Shown: positions 34,520-44,711 of the stretch, one piece after another
Numbering within the stretch: position 1 is the first letter of the stretch
How the letters are laid out: the number at the start of each line of letters is the position of its first letter
DNA from: Hymenobacter tibetensis
Lineage (GTDB): Bacteria > Bacteroidota > Bacteroidia > Cytophagales > Hymenobacteraceae
Assembly (NCBI RefSeq): GCF_022827545.1
Contig: NZ_CP094669.1
Span: forward strand, 2,136,001-2,200,000
Reading direction: 5' to 3'
DNA length: 64,000 bases
Position numbers and translations under genes: made by a program
Notes under the pieces: model-generated
Database searches by the model: none
What the model saw: the letters and a program-made list of their open reading frames with translations, nothing else
Told to the model about the DNA's origin: nothing

Positions 34520-35962
34520 ATGGGTAAGGGCGATGGGTGCGAATTAAAACAAAGAGCAAAAGTAGCGCACAGCTAGGTGGTTTTGCTTTGAGCTCAGGTG
34601 TGAGGTCCGTTTACGGAAAGAAGCGGTTCTCCGCACGATGCAGGAGAACAAAATGCCACGATTCTTTCAATCTCTTACCGATAAGTAAAGCCCAGTGGCA
34701 CGGACAGATGAGTGGTTGTAGCACAGCTGCACCCAACCAAGCGGCTACCAGACCAAGAGCAGGGGGCTTGCTGAAAGAATCAGGTGGGCCAGCTGACGGC
34801 AGCCTTATATATGTTAAAAAGAGTAACCCCCAACTATCAAGTACCTAAGCGGGGGAGGAGAAGGGTAAGACTGCTTCTCTCATTCTATGATGAGGGATAC
34901 GTCACGTGATACGCACTCCTAGAAAGAATGCGTAACCCCAAGCCAGGTGGCTGGATGCGCTCAGCATCTTGTAACCAGATGTAAATAATGAAACATCTCT
35001 GCTGGTCCACTGAAACTGGGTGGAGGCTGCTCGCAAATTTTTGCATATCTGCAAATTGGTATGCTAGCTATAGCTGGTCATCGAGTGTAGATACTATGTG
35101 GGTTGTTGGCTCCTGTAGCCTAAATGCCGTGCAAGTAGCTGATTCCGCGCTGCACTTTGTTTTTGCTAACTAGGATCCTGGTTTATGTATTGACAGTGAG
35201 ATAGTTAACCCTGTTTAGTGCTTGCAAAAATATAATTTCTATACTATTCTGATAACCATATTTTTACTTTTTATTATATAATATAAATTTTTGATGAAAA
35301 TTACAAGTATATGTAACTTTTTTTTTGACGCTTTTTGGAGCTCCCAAACCATGTTTATACAGCGTTTCATTCTATAGTTAAATACCATTATAAGTAGCTA
35401 AATCGCCCAATAAGCCCAACTATTACGATTGCACAAGCTATAGCAAGTGACCAAAAGCATATAGGTGCTAGATGCTATTACCTATACTTGACGCCTGTGA
35501 GTTTTGCTTTATATTAAGGTTGGCAGGTATAAGGGAGCGTTTAGTTATCACTGGTAATTCATAACTTGTGCTCAGAATAGAGGGGGTCAATATCACTTTT
35601 TCGTTGTGGTTGCCTGCCCTGGGCTTTGTGTAGTTGGTGATAGTATCTGCCTACTACTAATAGAAGGTAGAATAGTTGCTTGAAACAAAAAGAGAGTTTA
35701 GACTCTCGAGAGTGTAATACATTTAGCTGGATACCAAGCTATTATGTATAAGCAAAGCTGCCAGTGACGTCGTTCTTACACCAAGATGGGGAGTGCCACT
35801 TTTCAAATCACCTTGCGCAAGCAATAAGTCCGAATCCCTCGCTACGTGAGGGTTTCATTAAAACGGCCTTAAAGAATTTGAAAAATACAAAAAAATAAAA
35901 AAGCCAAAAAACAAAAAAGTGCTAATGCAATTGCGCTTTCAATTCAACACTTTTCTTTTGTA
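34520..35962. other. 1.4-kb non-coding stretch, strongly AT-rich in its right half
   Basis: No convincing gene. Short open frames at 34537-34848 and 34988-35173 on the plus strand show no recognisable domain or codon pattern. From about 35180 the sequence becomes markedly AT-rich (especially 35220-35340 and 35870-35945), unlike its neighbours. It includes the 12-bp palindrome ACTCTCGAGAGT (35702-35713) and a CCCTCGC/GTGAGGG hairpin (35836-35852). It may be an unusual regulatory region for the gene at 35963 or a decayed insertion. Confidence 0.5.
34557..34564 (-). promoter_or_regulatory. candidate -7 box of the DUF2027/Smr gene
   Basis: TACTTTTG on the minus strand, 37 bp from the ATG. No TTG at the expected spacing. 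Confidence 0.45.
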
Positions 35963-38011
35963 ATGGTCAAATCCACAGCCCGTGCGTTAAAACGCTACAC
36001 CCGAAACTTTATTGCTCTTGGTTCACAACAACATTGCGTGAGCCCACTAAATAATTTAGAGCAAGTAGACCTTATTTCCGCAAATCAGATGTCCTGGCGG
36101 CCCGCCAGCAACTACGAAGAACGCAAGGCCAACAAAGGGGAGAGCCAAAGAATAGCGCCAGGCAAATATAATTTTTTCTGCTATTTAGCACTTTCGGTGC
36201 TGGCGAGCGGTACTGCTCTTGGGCAAGGTGCCAGCCCTTTTGTAACAGGCAAGACGTTGGGCACGGCCAAAAACACGTTGCCAGGCAGCCCGACTGTAGA
36301 TGCTGACACGTATCAGCGGCTAGCTCAGAATTATTCGCTTGCATCCGGCATGGAGTACCGTTACGGTAGCCCCAGCAACTTGTCTAACGACGGTTTTCCG
36401 ACCCAGTACAAACCAGCAGACCGCCGTATCGATAACCACGGTGCTCCTGGTTGGGATTATCAAATCGGCACCCAGGACCCTTCTAAGCACGACTACTTTT
36501 CCAACCAAGCGCAGTTCCTTTTTGTACCTGACTTACCCATTCATCCGGGCCTGACGGTACTGCAGACGATGGTAATGGGCGAGGGTACCCTGAGCGAAAA
36601 GCCAGATTTGCCTTGGGTGTATTATGGAGGTGGAAGCCCGGACGTGGACATTGCACGTCCCAACTATATCCTTACCAACGGCGGTCCGTTGCGCCAGCCT
36701 ACTGCTGTAGCTCACTCCTATGGTTTCAGTACGTGGTCGGCTAACAGCTTGGTAGCATTTCAGTCGGGGCTTATTGCTGCATTTGGCACCAACACCAGCC
36801 GGGGTGAAGTGGCCGTGAAGCTGGCGCCAGGCAAAGTGCCTACCGCCATTGCCATGACCAGCAACAACGAATTTGCTCTCGTAACTGTGTGGGATACCAA
36901 CCAGCGGAAAGGGCAGGTTGCAGTACTGGCCATGGGTACCGGCAACAGCTTCTGGGGTGACTGGTCGAGAGTGTTTCCAGGTCTGCGTAACAGAGGTCTG
37001 TTTACGTTCCTAAAAATACTGGGCTACATAGATCTGCCCGGAATGACACAACCCACCGAGATATCAGCTTCAGCTGATTATGCAACTAGCCTCGATGATA
37101 ATGAGGGCTGGATGGTGTCGCCCGACGGAAGCAACCGCCGCTACCAGGAAATGCAGCTTGACTTAAACAACGAAACCAACCGTCAGAGCTTTATTTCGGG
37201 CGACAACCAGAGACGGTATGCCCGGGGTGGCTTTGCTACCATCATCAGCAAAGCCGAGAAGAAAGTGGCTTTCTTGGACCTGAAGCCTTTGTTCGAGCAA
37301 ATGCATAACATGTATTTCACCTCGCGCAGCAATTTCCAACTCACCCAGAATGTTGGCCAGCAGCCCAACCAGTGGCCCTTCACGTTCGATGCAGCGCCAG
37401 GTTCAGCACCGACTGTAGCTAAAGTAGTAACCTTGACTCAGGCGCCGACAGCAGTACGCACCAGCTTGGTGCCTGGCTACAACCAAGCGTATGTGGCGAC
37501 CCAAGACGGCACGTTGCACTTGTTTAGTGTAGGTGGCTACGGCTCTTTCGTTGGTGGGTCACCAAACCAGATTACGGAAGTAGGTACTGTGGCTGTAGGT
37601 AGTAACCCAACCAGCATTGCCTATTCTAAGAGCAAAGGATTCATCAACAACTCGGATAACAGCAATCCAGGTGAGGTGCTCATGGTAGTATCGCGCGGAG
37701 AGCGGGCTATTAAGTGGGTGCGGTTGACCGGCAACACGGGGCGCATAACCAAAACTTTGCGCGACACTCGTTTGAAAGATCCGGTGTGGGTGGAAGACAA
37801 CGACAACCACGGCACTGAAGCCCCTGTCGTTACGATAGCTGACTTTGCGGGCAAGCAAATCATCAACTACCGCTACGGCCCCGTTATTTTCCATACCAAC
37901 GGTGGCAATCAGTTCGGCGTGGGTGCAAACGGCCAGAGTGAATTTGAATGCGGTGGCTTCTACCCAGTGTTGGGGCAGCCATTCCAGGTATCGGGCGCCA
38001 ACGTGCCTTAG
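35963..38011 (+). CDS. unrecognised secreted protein, possible beta-propeller
   Basis: 682 residues from ATG 35963, or 640 from ATG 36089. The hydrophobic signal-like segment (FFCYLALSVLASGTALGQG) comes only at about residue 70, so the later start is likelier. The mature part has recurrent segments such as KLAPGKVPTAIAMTSNNEFA, VAVGSNPTSIAYSKSKG and LVPGYNQAYVATQDGTLHLF, which look like YVTN-type propeller blades, and several aromatic/Asn-rich loops. No T9SS C-terminal domain is seen; it ends FQVSGANVP. I do not recognise a named family. It is followed 286 bp later by a PA14 protein that is also exported. Confidence 0.75.
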   Translation: MVKSTARALKRYTRNFIALGSQQHCVSPLNNLEQVDLISANQMSWRPASNYEERKANKGESQRIAPGKYNFFCYLALSVLASGTALGQGASPFVTGKTLGTAKNTLPGSPTVDADTYQRLAQNYSLASGMEYRYGSPSNLSNDGFPTQYKPADRRIDNHGAPGWDYQIGTQDPSKHDYFSNQAQFLFVPDLPIHPGLTVLQTMVMGEGTLSEKPDLPWVYYGGGSPDVDIARPNYILTNGGPLRQPTAVAHSYGFSTWSANSLVAFQSGLIAAFGTNTSRGEVAVKLAPGKVPTAIAMTSNNEFALVTVWDTNQRKGQVAVLAMGTGNSFWGDWSRVFPGLRNRGLFTFLKILGYIDLPGMTQPTEISASADYATSLDDNEGWMVSPDGSNRRYQEMQLDLNNETNRQSFISGDNQRRYARGGFATIISKAEKKVAFLDLKPLFEQMHNMYFTSRSNFQLTQNVGQQPNQWPFTFDAAPGSAPTVAKVVTLTQAPTAVRTSLVPGYNQAYVATQDGTLHLFSVGGYGSFVGGSPNQITEVGTVAVGSNPTSIAYSKSKGFINNSDNSNPGEVLMVVSRGERAIKWVRLTGNTGRITKTLRDTRLKDPVWVEDNDNHGTEAPVVTIADFAGKQIINYRYGPVIFHTNGGNQFGVGANGQSEFECGGFYPVLGQPFQVSGANVP

Positions 38012-38297
38012 CCTAGCCTGCAAGCAGTGGTGGTTTGTTGACTACTGCTTACAGCAACAAGCTGCTCCCTGCAAATGACCTGATTATCAAGGTTCTAAAG
38101 CAGGTGCCACGGCAGCATCTTGACGAGGTAACAAACCAGTCTGGCAACATTTCCAGAAGCTATAGGCACGCATGTGCTACGTAGCAACGCGCTTAGCCAA
38201 ATAGGTAGCGCGGACTGGTTGCCTCCCAAAAGAATTCAATTTCTAACTGCTTTACGAGCAAGTGGTAGCAATACACTACTCACAAAACAGAATTTAC

Positions 38298-40547
38298 ATG
38301 AAACAAAATCATACCGCGCACAGCTCTCTTCGCCGGATTTCAAATCTTATCTTCTCTAAAGCACGTGGGTTCAAACTGCTGCTTTTACTGACGGCCCTCT
38401 CCGCAACTCCTGCTTACAGCCAAAACATGTGGTTGGGTATGGAGTTCACCGTAGGAAACAGCCCGATGCAGGTAACAGAGCTGGGCAGAATTTATGTGCA
38501 AGGAAACAGCAGACCCCATACGCTGAAACTGGTAGAAGCCAACAGCGGTAACGATGTAGCTTCAGGCTCGGTTGTCATCAACATGGCAGGGGGAGCAAAC
38601 GAGCAGTTTAGATACGCAGCTCTCCCCAATCCGGTTACGCTTGCTGCCAACACCAAGTACTATTTAGTAAGCGAGGAAACCAATGGCGGCGACTATTGGC
38701 ACGATTCCAACACTACCATCGGAACCGCTGCTGCTGCTACGTGCAACGGTCCCGTTTCGGGTATTGGCCGGGATTTCAACACCGAGTCTGGCAAACCAAA
38801 CTACAGCTACGCACCCCTGGATTTCAAGTACACCGGTGGCTCCACAACGGCCCTGCGCGATGCTGATAACCCAGTGAATGCCATACCTGGACTGGCTTAC
38901 TCTTACTACGAAGGTATGTGGGACCGGGTGCCTAACTTCGGCTCCATCAACGCCGTGAAGACTGGCTACGTGCCGTCATTTGCACTCACGCCGCGCAACC
39001 GCTACGACCATTTCGCTTTCCGTTACACTGGCTTCGTTTACGTGCCTGCCGACGGTATGTACACCTTCTCTACTACCTCCGACGACGGCTCTGTGCTGAT
39101 GATCGGCGACAGAATGGTAGTCAACAACGATGGTGCGCACGGCCGCATCGAGGTGTCGGGTACCATTGGCTTGAAAGCCGGTAACCACGCCATTACGGTT
39201 GGCTACTTCGATGGCACCGGACAGGACGTACTGGATGTAACCTACGCGGGTCCTGGCTTGGTGAAGCAGATTATTCCTGCTACTGCTTTGTATTGGGCCG
39301 CCAGCTCTACATCTACCCAACCAGTTGTGACTCTGCGCAACGCCGACAACCCCTCCAACGTCACGAACGGCGTAAACTACGCGTACTACGAAGGCAACTG
39401 GAACAACGTTCCTACCTTCAGCTCGCTGAACGCCGTGAAAACCGGTTCTGTCCCATCTTTTGTGGTTAGCCCCCGCAACCGCAACGACGAATTTGGTTTC
39501 CGCTACACTGGCTACATCGACGTGCCCACCGATGGTACCTACACCTTCTACACCTCTTCCGACGACGGTTCGATGCTTATGATCGGCGAGACAGTAGTGG
39601 TTGACAACAACGGAATACACGGAGAGCGGGAGAACTCTGGTTCCATCGGCTTGAAAGCAGGCAAACACGCCATTACGGTTGACTACTTCGACCGCGGCGG
39701 CCAGGAACTCTTGAATGTGAGCTACAACGGCCCCGGCATAGGCAAGCAAGTTATTCCTACTTCCGCTCTGTACCGGTCTGCAACCATGGGATTGGCAGGC
39801 CTGCGTGATGCCGACAACCCAACGAATGTAGTGAGCGGACTAGACTATGCCTACTACGAGGGTGCTTGGAGCAATGTGCCTGATTTCAACTCGCTGAGCG
39901 CCGTGAAAACCGGTACTATCTCGGCCTTCGCCGTTACGCCACGTAACCGCAACGACGATTTTGCCTTCAAGTACACCGGCTACATTGACGTACCCGCCGA
40001 CGGTACCTACACCTTCTACACCACCTCCGACGATGGCTCCGTGCTCATAATTGGCGACAGAGTAGTGGTTAACAACGACGGCCTGCACTCTGAGGCAGAG
40101 CAGTCAGGCTCCATTGGCTTGAAAGCAGGTAAGCACGCTATTTCGGTTGGCTTCTTTGAAAGAACCGGTCAGCAGGTGTTGAACGTGAGCTACACTGGCC
40201 CCGGCCTCGGCAAGCAGGTTGTTCCGGCCTCGGCTCTGTACCGCTCCACTTCCGGCAACCGGACTGCAACAGCCACCGCTACTGCTGCTCCAACGGCTTT
40301 GCCTCTCTCGGCTTACCCCAACCCAAGCGTAGATGGCCGTCCTACCATCACGTGGCAGGCCAAGCAGGCGCAAGACGTGACATTGCGCATCTTCAACAAG
40401 CAGGGTACGCTGGTGAGCTTGCTCAGCCAGTCAGTGCCAGCAGGAGAGTCTACCTTCAAGCTGCCGACTACCCTCACCACCGGTACGTACTATCTGCGGG
40501 CTACCGTTGATGGCGAACCACAAAACTTCACCCTGGTGGTAGAGTAA
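38298..40547 (+). CDS. T9SS-sorted protein with three PA14 domains
   Basis: 749 residues from ATG 38298; the signal segment (FKLLLLLTALSATPAYSQ) follows a charged N-terminus. An N-terminal beta domain (about 40-185) precedes three PA14-type repeats of 149 residues each (DNA 38853-39299, 39333-39779, 39801-40247), each with TSDDGS and GLKAGxHAI motifs. The C-terminus (LPLSAYPNPSVDGRPTI to FTLVVE) is a type A T9SS sorting domain, so the protein is exported to the surface. PA14 domains bind carbohydrates or form adhesive modules in known proteins; no catalytic domain is present. An adhesin or glycan-binding role is inferred. Confidence 0.9.
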   Translation: MKQNHTAHSSLRRISNLIFSKARGFKLLLLLTALSATPAYSQNMWLGMEFTVGNSPMQVTELGRIYVQGNSRPHTLKLVEANSGNDVASGSVVINMAGGANEQFRYAALPNPVTLAANTKYYLVSEETNGGDYWHDSNTTIGTAAAATCNGPVSGIGRDFNTESGKPNYSYAPLDFKYTGGSTTALRDADNPVNAIPGLAYSYYEGMWDRVPNFGSINAVKTGYVPSFALTPRNRYDHFAFRYTGFVYVPADGMYTFSTTSDDGSVLMIGDRMVVNNDGAHGRIEVSGTIGLKAGNHAITVGYFDGTGQDVLDVTYAGPGLVKQIIPATALYWAASSTSTQPVVTLRNADNPSNVTNGVNYAYYEGNWNNVPTFSSLNAVKTGSVPSFVVSPRNRNDEFGFRYTGYIDVPTDGTYTFYTSSDDGSMLMIGETVVVDNNGIHGERENSGSIGLKAGKHAITVDYFDRGGQELLNVSYNGPGIGKQVIPTSALYRSATMGLAGLRDADNPTNVVSGLDYAYYEGAWSNVPDFNSLSAVKTGTISAFAVTPRNRNDDFAFKYTGYIDVPADGTYTFYTTSDDGSVLIIGDRVVVNNDGLHSEAEQSGSIGLKAGKHAISVGFFERTGQQVLNVSYTGPGLGKQVVPASALYRSTSGNRTATATATAAPTALPLSAYPNPSVDGRPTITWQAKQAQDVTLRIFNKQGTLVSLLSQSVPAGESTFKLPTTLTTGTYYLRATVDGEPQNFTLVVE
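38853..39299 (+). repeat. PA14 repeat unit 1
   Basis: 447 bp in frame, 149 codons, beginning CTGCGCGATGCTGATAACCC. Separated from unit 2 by 33 bp encoding a Ser/Thr-rich linker. Confidence 0.85.
39333..39779 (+). repeat. PA14 repeat unit 2
   Basis: 447 bp, the same frame and length as unit 1; 21 bp separate it from unit 3. Confidence 0.85.
39801..40247 (+). repeat. PA14 repeat unit 3
   Basis: 447 bp, closely related to unit 2, including long runs of shared codons. Followed by a Thr/Ala-rich linker and the T9SS sorting domain. Confidence 0.85.
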
Positions 40548-40592
40548 GCGGCAGAGGAAACTCTTCGCGTAGTATCATACTAAATAAGCGGC

Positions 40593-40634
40593 AGCGCCTG
40601 CACAGAAAGCTAGAAATAGCACTGTGCAGGCGCT
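40593..40634. terminator. hairpin between convergent PA14 and DUF2279 genes
   Basis: Perfect 13-bp stem AGCGCCTGCACAG with its complement; the 16-nt loop contains a further GCTA/TAGC stem. It lies about 45 bp from each stop codon. Confidence 0.75.
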
Positions 40635-40680
40635 ACTTGCTTTTAGTTGCTATCAGCAGCAACTACTAGCGGCGCGTGGG

Positions 40681-41712
40681 CTAGTAATAAAGCCCACGCA
40701 CAACAAACCCCTGGCGCTTGTTCCATTCCAGCGCAGGCGCGGGCAAATGGAAAATACTGGCCACGTAGAACACCCGGCGCAGTAGTTTGCTGCGGGTTGG
40801 AATGCGCCGCAAGTCTATATCCCAGCTCAAGTAGTACTGGCGATACGCCTGCAGCCCCGCCGCGGCATTGGCAGCGGGGTCATTGAACACCATTTGCTGG
40901 GCTCCGTAGCCAATTGCTGGCTGCAACCAACGGGGCCAGCGCGAGGTGGCCGGCAACCAGGCGCCCACGTCGGCGCAGAGCCAATAGGTCTGGCCGTTGT
41001 AGTCTTTGAGGTGCTGCTCTGCTAGGCTTCTGCCCAACACATTAGGACGACGGGCGGCATAGGGGGTTGTATGAAACGAGTACTTGGGCATGATGCGCAC
41101 CTCGTTCCAAGCCAGCTGCTGCCCAATCAGGCCAACTGAGCCCAGGAAGTTGGCGGCTAGGTCGGTGGCGGATGCACCGTAGGCGGGGTCCTGGCCGTCG
41201 AGCAGCTCGATGGGGCTTTGCAGCAAGAATCCTACGAACCCACCGTACCAGAGGGCCCGCCGGTCGGGCACGCCGGCCCAACGCAGCATGTCTACGGCGC
41301 CTCGGCTCTCGTGGAAGGCGCCCCAGAAATGCCCTACTTTGTCGAGTTGCTTCCATTCGGGCAGGTCATTGAACCAGTGGAAGCTGGTTTTTTCGCCCGT
41401 GTACCACCCTTCACTTAGCGCGTAGGCAAGGCCCGCGTAAGAAACAGCCAGCCCACCCGCTAGCAGGGGCAGGCGCCGGTTTAGCTGCGACGTAGAATCA
41501 GGGGGCGGAGCAGTGGCAAGTGGTGGGCCAGTAGGCCGAACGGTTGCTGCGGTGTCGGGGTGTTGGGCAAGGCCCGGAAACGCCAGTAGTACGCCAAGCA
41601 GCCCCACACCTACGCCGCGCTGCGTACGCAGACGGGTAGGAAAGGCACAACGTAATAGCAAAGAGTGGAAGGACACGAGCAAGCCAGAATAAGCCAGTAA
41701 ATCTACGAACAA
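40681..41712 (-). CDS. DUF2279-type protein
   Basis: 343 residues if translation starts at TTG 41712; GTG or TTG codons slightly downstream (for example GTG 41676) are equally plausible. A hydrophobic signal-like segment (GVGVGLLGVLLAFPGLAQ) comes at about residues 33-50. The core (WFNDLPEWKQLDKVGHFWGAF..., IELLDGQDPAYGASATDLAAN) matches DUF2279, a family of envelope proteins related to YfiM with an unknown role. Start uncertain, family fairly sure. Confidence 0.75.
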   Translation of the reverse strand: MFVDLLAYSGLLVSFHSLLLRCAFPTRLRTQRGVGVGLLGVLLAFPGLAQHPDTAATVRPTGPPLATAPPPDSTSQLNRRLPLLAGGLAVSYAGLAYALSEGWYTGEKTSFHWFNDLPEWKQLDKVGHFWGAFHESRGAVDMLRWAGVPDRRALWYGGFVGFLLQSPIELLDGQDPAYGASATDLAANFLGSVGLIGQQLAWNEVRIMPKYSFHTTPYAARRPNVLGRSLAEQHLKDYNGQTYWLCADVGAWLPATSRWPRWLQPAIGYGAQQMVFNDPAANAAAGLQAYRQYYLSWDIDLRRIPTRSKLLRRVFYVASIFHLPAPALEWNKRQGFVVRGLYY

Positions 41713-41753
41713 AAGGCCCTGCTGGCTTACCTATGGGATTAGGTGGAGTTGAC

Positions 41754-41761
41754 TACCTTTG
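41754..41761 (+). promoter_or_regulatory. candidate -7 box of the amylase gene
   Basis: TACCTTTG, 68 bp before the ATG at 41830. No TTG at 19-bp spacing. Confidence 0.45.
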
Positions 41762-41829
41762 GCCCGATTTAGTGCTGTTTTTTCGCGGCTGAGTCCCCAT
41801 TCAGCCCATTTCCGTCCTCTTCTTTCCTT

Positions 41830-44661
41830 ATGAAAACACTTCGACTATTCGGTAGCCTGTGGCTGCTCCTATGCAGCTCTTGGGTTGTACAAGCACAGGT
41901 GGTGACATCACAACCAACCTTCTTTCAAGACAACACACCGGTTACGCTCACCTTTGATGCTACCAAGGGCAATGGGGGCTTGGCCAACTTCACGCAGCCA
42001 GTCTACATCTACACAGGGGTTGTCACCAACCTCAGCACCTCGCCCTCTGACTGGAAATATGTGAAGAGCCCTGCTTTTAATATGGCCGACCCAGCGGCTC
42101 TGATGACGCGGGATGCCACCAACCCCAACCTCTACCGCATCACGTTCACGCCGCGCACGTTTTACGGCGTACCGGCCGCCGAGCAAATGCTACGGCTCGG
42201 CATGATTTTCAAAAATGCCGACGGTACTGTGGTCGGCCGGGCGGCAAATGGCGGCGACATCTTTGTGGATGTGTTCCAGGGTGGCCTGGGCGCACGCATT
42301 ACGGCACCCGTAACCGGAGGCAATGCGCAGTTTGTGGCGGCCGGTACCACGGTCAGTGTAACCGGCGAAGCATCCTCGGCGGCGCAGCTTACGTTCCGGC
42401 TGAACGGTGCACAAGTAGCGCAGCAGCCCGCGGCCAGCACGCTCACCACCGGCGTTACCGTCACGCAGACGGGGCGCAACGTGATTCGCTTCACTGCCAC
42501 TAGCGGTATCACCACGGCTTCGGATTCGCTGATTGTGGTGGTGCGGCCATCCGTAAACGTGGCGGCGTTGCCAGCTGGCGCCAAGAAAGATGGTATCACG
42601 TACCTCAATGGCGGTGCATCTGTGATTCTAAGTTTGACGGCGCCCAACAAAGAGTTTGTGTACGTGCTCGGCGAGTTCAACAATTGGCAGCAAAACAACG
42701 CGGGCTTTATGAACCGCACGCCCGCTACCGATGCTGAAAACGCCCGTTGGTGGGTTCAACTCAACGGCCTCACGCCCGGTCAGGAATACGCATACCAATA
42801 CGAAGTAGATGGCGCCCTGCGAGTGGCCGACCCTTACTGCGAGAAAGTATTGGACCCCAACAACGACCAGTACATTCCGGCCATCACGTACCCCAACCTG
42901 AAAGCTTACCCTACGGGCCAAACGACGGGTATTGTGTCGGTGCTGCAAAGCAACCAAACGCCTTACCAGTGGCAGACAACTAATTTCCAGAAGCCCAAGC
43001 GGACCGACTTGGTGGTGTACGAGCTCCACCTGCGTGACTTTGTGGCCCGCCACGACTACCAAACCCTGCGCGACACGTTGGGCTACTTGCAGCGCCTCGG
43101 GGTGAACTGTATTGAGCTGATGCCCGTCAACGAGTTTGAGGGCAACGATTCCTGGGGCTACAATCCGTCGTTCTACTTCGCCCCCGACAAGTACTACGGC
43201 ACCAAGAACGCCCTGAAAAGCTTCATCGATGAAGCGCACCGCCGCGGCATTGCCGTAGTGCTCGACATGGTGCTCAACCACAGTTGCGGGCAAAGCCCCA
43301 TGGTGCAGCTATACTTCGACGGCGGCAATCCAGCCACCAACTCGCCCTGGTACAACCGCACCGCTACGCACCCCTTCAACGTGTGCTACGACTTCAATCA
43401 CGAAAGTGCTTTCACCAAGTACTTTAGTAAGCGCGTCATGGAGTTCTGGCTGCAGGAGTACCACGTAGATGGCTACCGTTTCGACCTCAGCAAAGGCTTC
43501 ACGCAAGTCAACTCGGGCTCTAATGAGGACCAGTGGGGCGCCTATGATCAGTCGCGCATCAACATCTGGCTGGACTACCACAACTTCCTGAAGACTATTG
43601 ACCCTACCGTGTATCCTATTCTGGAGCACTTTGCTGACAACAGCGAGGAAAAAGTGCTGGCGGATGCGGGCTTGATGCTGTGGGGCAACATGACGGGCGC
43701 CTACAACGAGGCCACCATGGGCTACACCACCAATTCCAACTTCAGCGGTGGCTATTTTGGCAGCCGCAACTGGGTGTCGCCGCACTTGGTTACGTACATG
43801 GAAAGCCACGACGAAGAGCGGATGATGTATAAGAATATCACCTTCGGCAACCAAGCCAGCGCGCCAACCTACGATGTTCGTAACCAGACCACAGCCTTGG
43901 CCCGCCAGGAAGCTGCTGCTGCATTTTTCTTCACTGTGCCCGGCCCCAAAATGGTGTGGCAGTTCGGGGAAGTAGGCTATGATGTAAACATCGACTTCAA
44001 CGGCCGCACTGGCCCAAAGCCCATCCGCTGGAACTACTACCAAGAGGCCACCCGCCGCAAGCTCTTCAACGTGTTCCGGGAACTGATTGCCTTGCGCAAA
44101 ACCGAGCCGGTGTTTGAAACCGGAACGTTCACGCAGGAGGTGGCCGGGGCTGCCAAGTCCTTGCACCTCACCGCTCCTAGCTTGAGTGTTACGGTAATCG
44201 GCAATTTCGATGTGGTGGCGCAGCCCATCAACCCGCAGTTTCAGCGGACCGGTAGGTGGTACAACTACCTCACCGGCGACAGTATCACGGTGGCTAATGC
44301 TACGGCCAACATCACGCTGCAGCCCGGGGAATACGCCGTGTACACGTCGCGACTGATCAAGAAAAGCACCGTGCTCAGTACCAAAGCCCGCGCTACCAAT
44401 GCACTGCGCCTAACGGCCGCACCGAACCCTAGTGCCACCAGTGCGCTGTTGCGCTACGAGTTGCCAGCAGCAGCTCCGGTTACGGTAACCGTGCAAAACT
44501 TGCTCGGCAGCACCCTGCGCACCATCCAGATAAAGGCGCGCCAAGTTAGTGGCCAACACGAACTGAATCTGCCGGTGCAGGACTTGGCCAACGGCGTGTA
44601 CCTCGTGCGCCTCAGCACGGGCCAACTCACGCAAACCACTCGGTTGGTGGTACAGCACTAA
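41830..44661 (+). CDS. secreted GH13 alpha-amylase-family enzyme with T9SS sorting domain
   Basis: 943 residues. Signal peptide to VVQAQ; an N-terminal beta domain (about 25-160); an Ig-like segment (about 165-240); a CBM48-like module (about 255-350, VYVLGEFNNWQQ); and the GH13 barrel (about 390-800). The catalytic residues are Asp552 (GYRFDLSKG), Glu599 (ILEHFAD) and Asp661 (ESHDEER). The end (LRLTAAPNPSATSALL to TTRLVVQH) is a type A T9SS sorting domain. It should cleave alpha-1,4- or 1,6-glucans at the cell surface. It points away from the SusCDE genes on the other strand 1.4 kb downstream, a probable functional link. Confidence 0.93.
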   Translation: MKTLRLFGSLWLLLCSSWVVQAQVVTSQPTFFQDNTPVTLTFDATKGNGGLANFTQPVYIYTGVVTNLSTSPSDWKYVKSPAFNMADPAALMTRDATNPNLYRITFTPRTFYGVPAAEQMLRLGMIFKNADGTVVGRAANGGDIFVDVFQGGLGARITAPVTGGNAQFVAAGTTVSVTGEASSAAQLTFRLNGAQVAQQPAASTLTTGVTVTQTGRNVIRFTATSGITTASDSLIVVVRPSVNVAALPAGAKKDGITYLNGGASVILSLTAPNKEFVYVLGEFNNWQQNNAGFMNRTPATDAENARWWVQLNGLTPGQEYAYQYEVDGALRVADPYCEKVLDPNNDQYIPAITYPNLKAYPTGQTTGIVSVLQSNQTPYQWQTTNFQKPKRTDLVVYELHLRDFVARHDYQTLRDTLGYLQRLGVNCIELMPVNEFEGNDSWGYNPSFYFAPDKYYGTKNALKSFIDEAHRRGIAVVLDMVLNHSCGQSPMVQLYFDGGNPATNSPWYNRTATHPFNVCYDFNHESAFTKYFSKRVMEFWLQEYHVDGYRFDLSKGFTQVNSGSNEDQWGAYDQSRINIWLDYHNFLKTIDPTVYPILEHFADNSEEKVLADAGLMLWGNMTGAYNEATMGYTTNSNFSGGYFGSRNWVSPHLVTYMESHDEERMMYKNITFGNQASAPTYDVRNQTTALARQEAAAAFFFTVPGPKMVWQFGEVGYDVNIDFNGRTGPKPIRWNYYQEATRRKLFNVFRELIALRKTEPVFETGTFTQEVAGAAKSLHLTAPSLSVTVIGNFDVVAQPINPQFQRTGRWYNYLTGDSITVANATANITLQPGEYAVYTSRLIKKSTVLSTKARATNALRLTAAPNPSATSALLRYELPAAAPVTVTVQNLLGSTLRTIQIKARQVSGQHELNLPVQDLANGVYLVRLSTGQLTQTTRLVVQH

Positions 44662-44711
44662 TCCAGCAGTCCTTGGGGCATCCCAGCTACAAGTGCTCTT
44701 AGCAAAGCCCA

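Noticed and set aside
34537..34848. Possible 103-codon gene upstream of the AT-rich spacer
   Set aside because: No recognisable motif, biased basic/Ser composition and no promoter; treated as non-coding.
38853..40247. Regular repeats considered as a CRISPR-like or satellite array
   Set aside because: The units are 447 bp, in frame, and encode PA14 domains; there are no short direct repeats with unique spacers.
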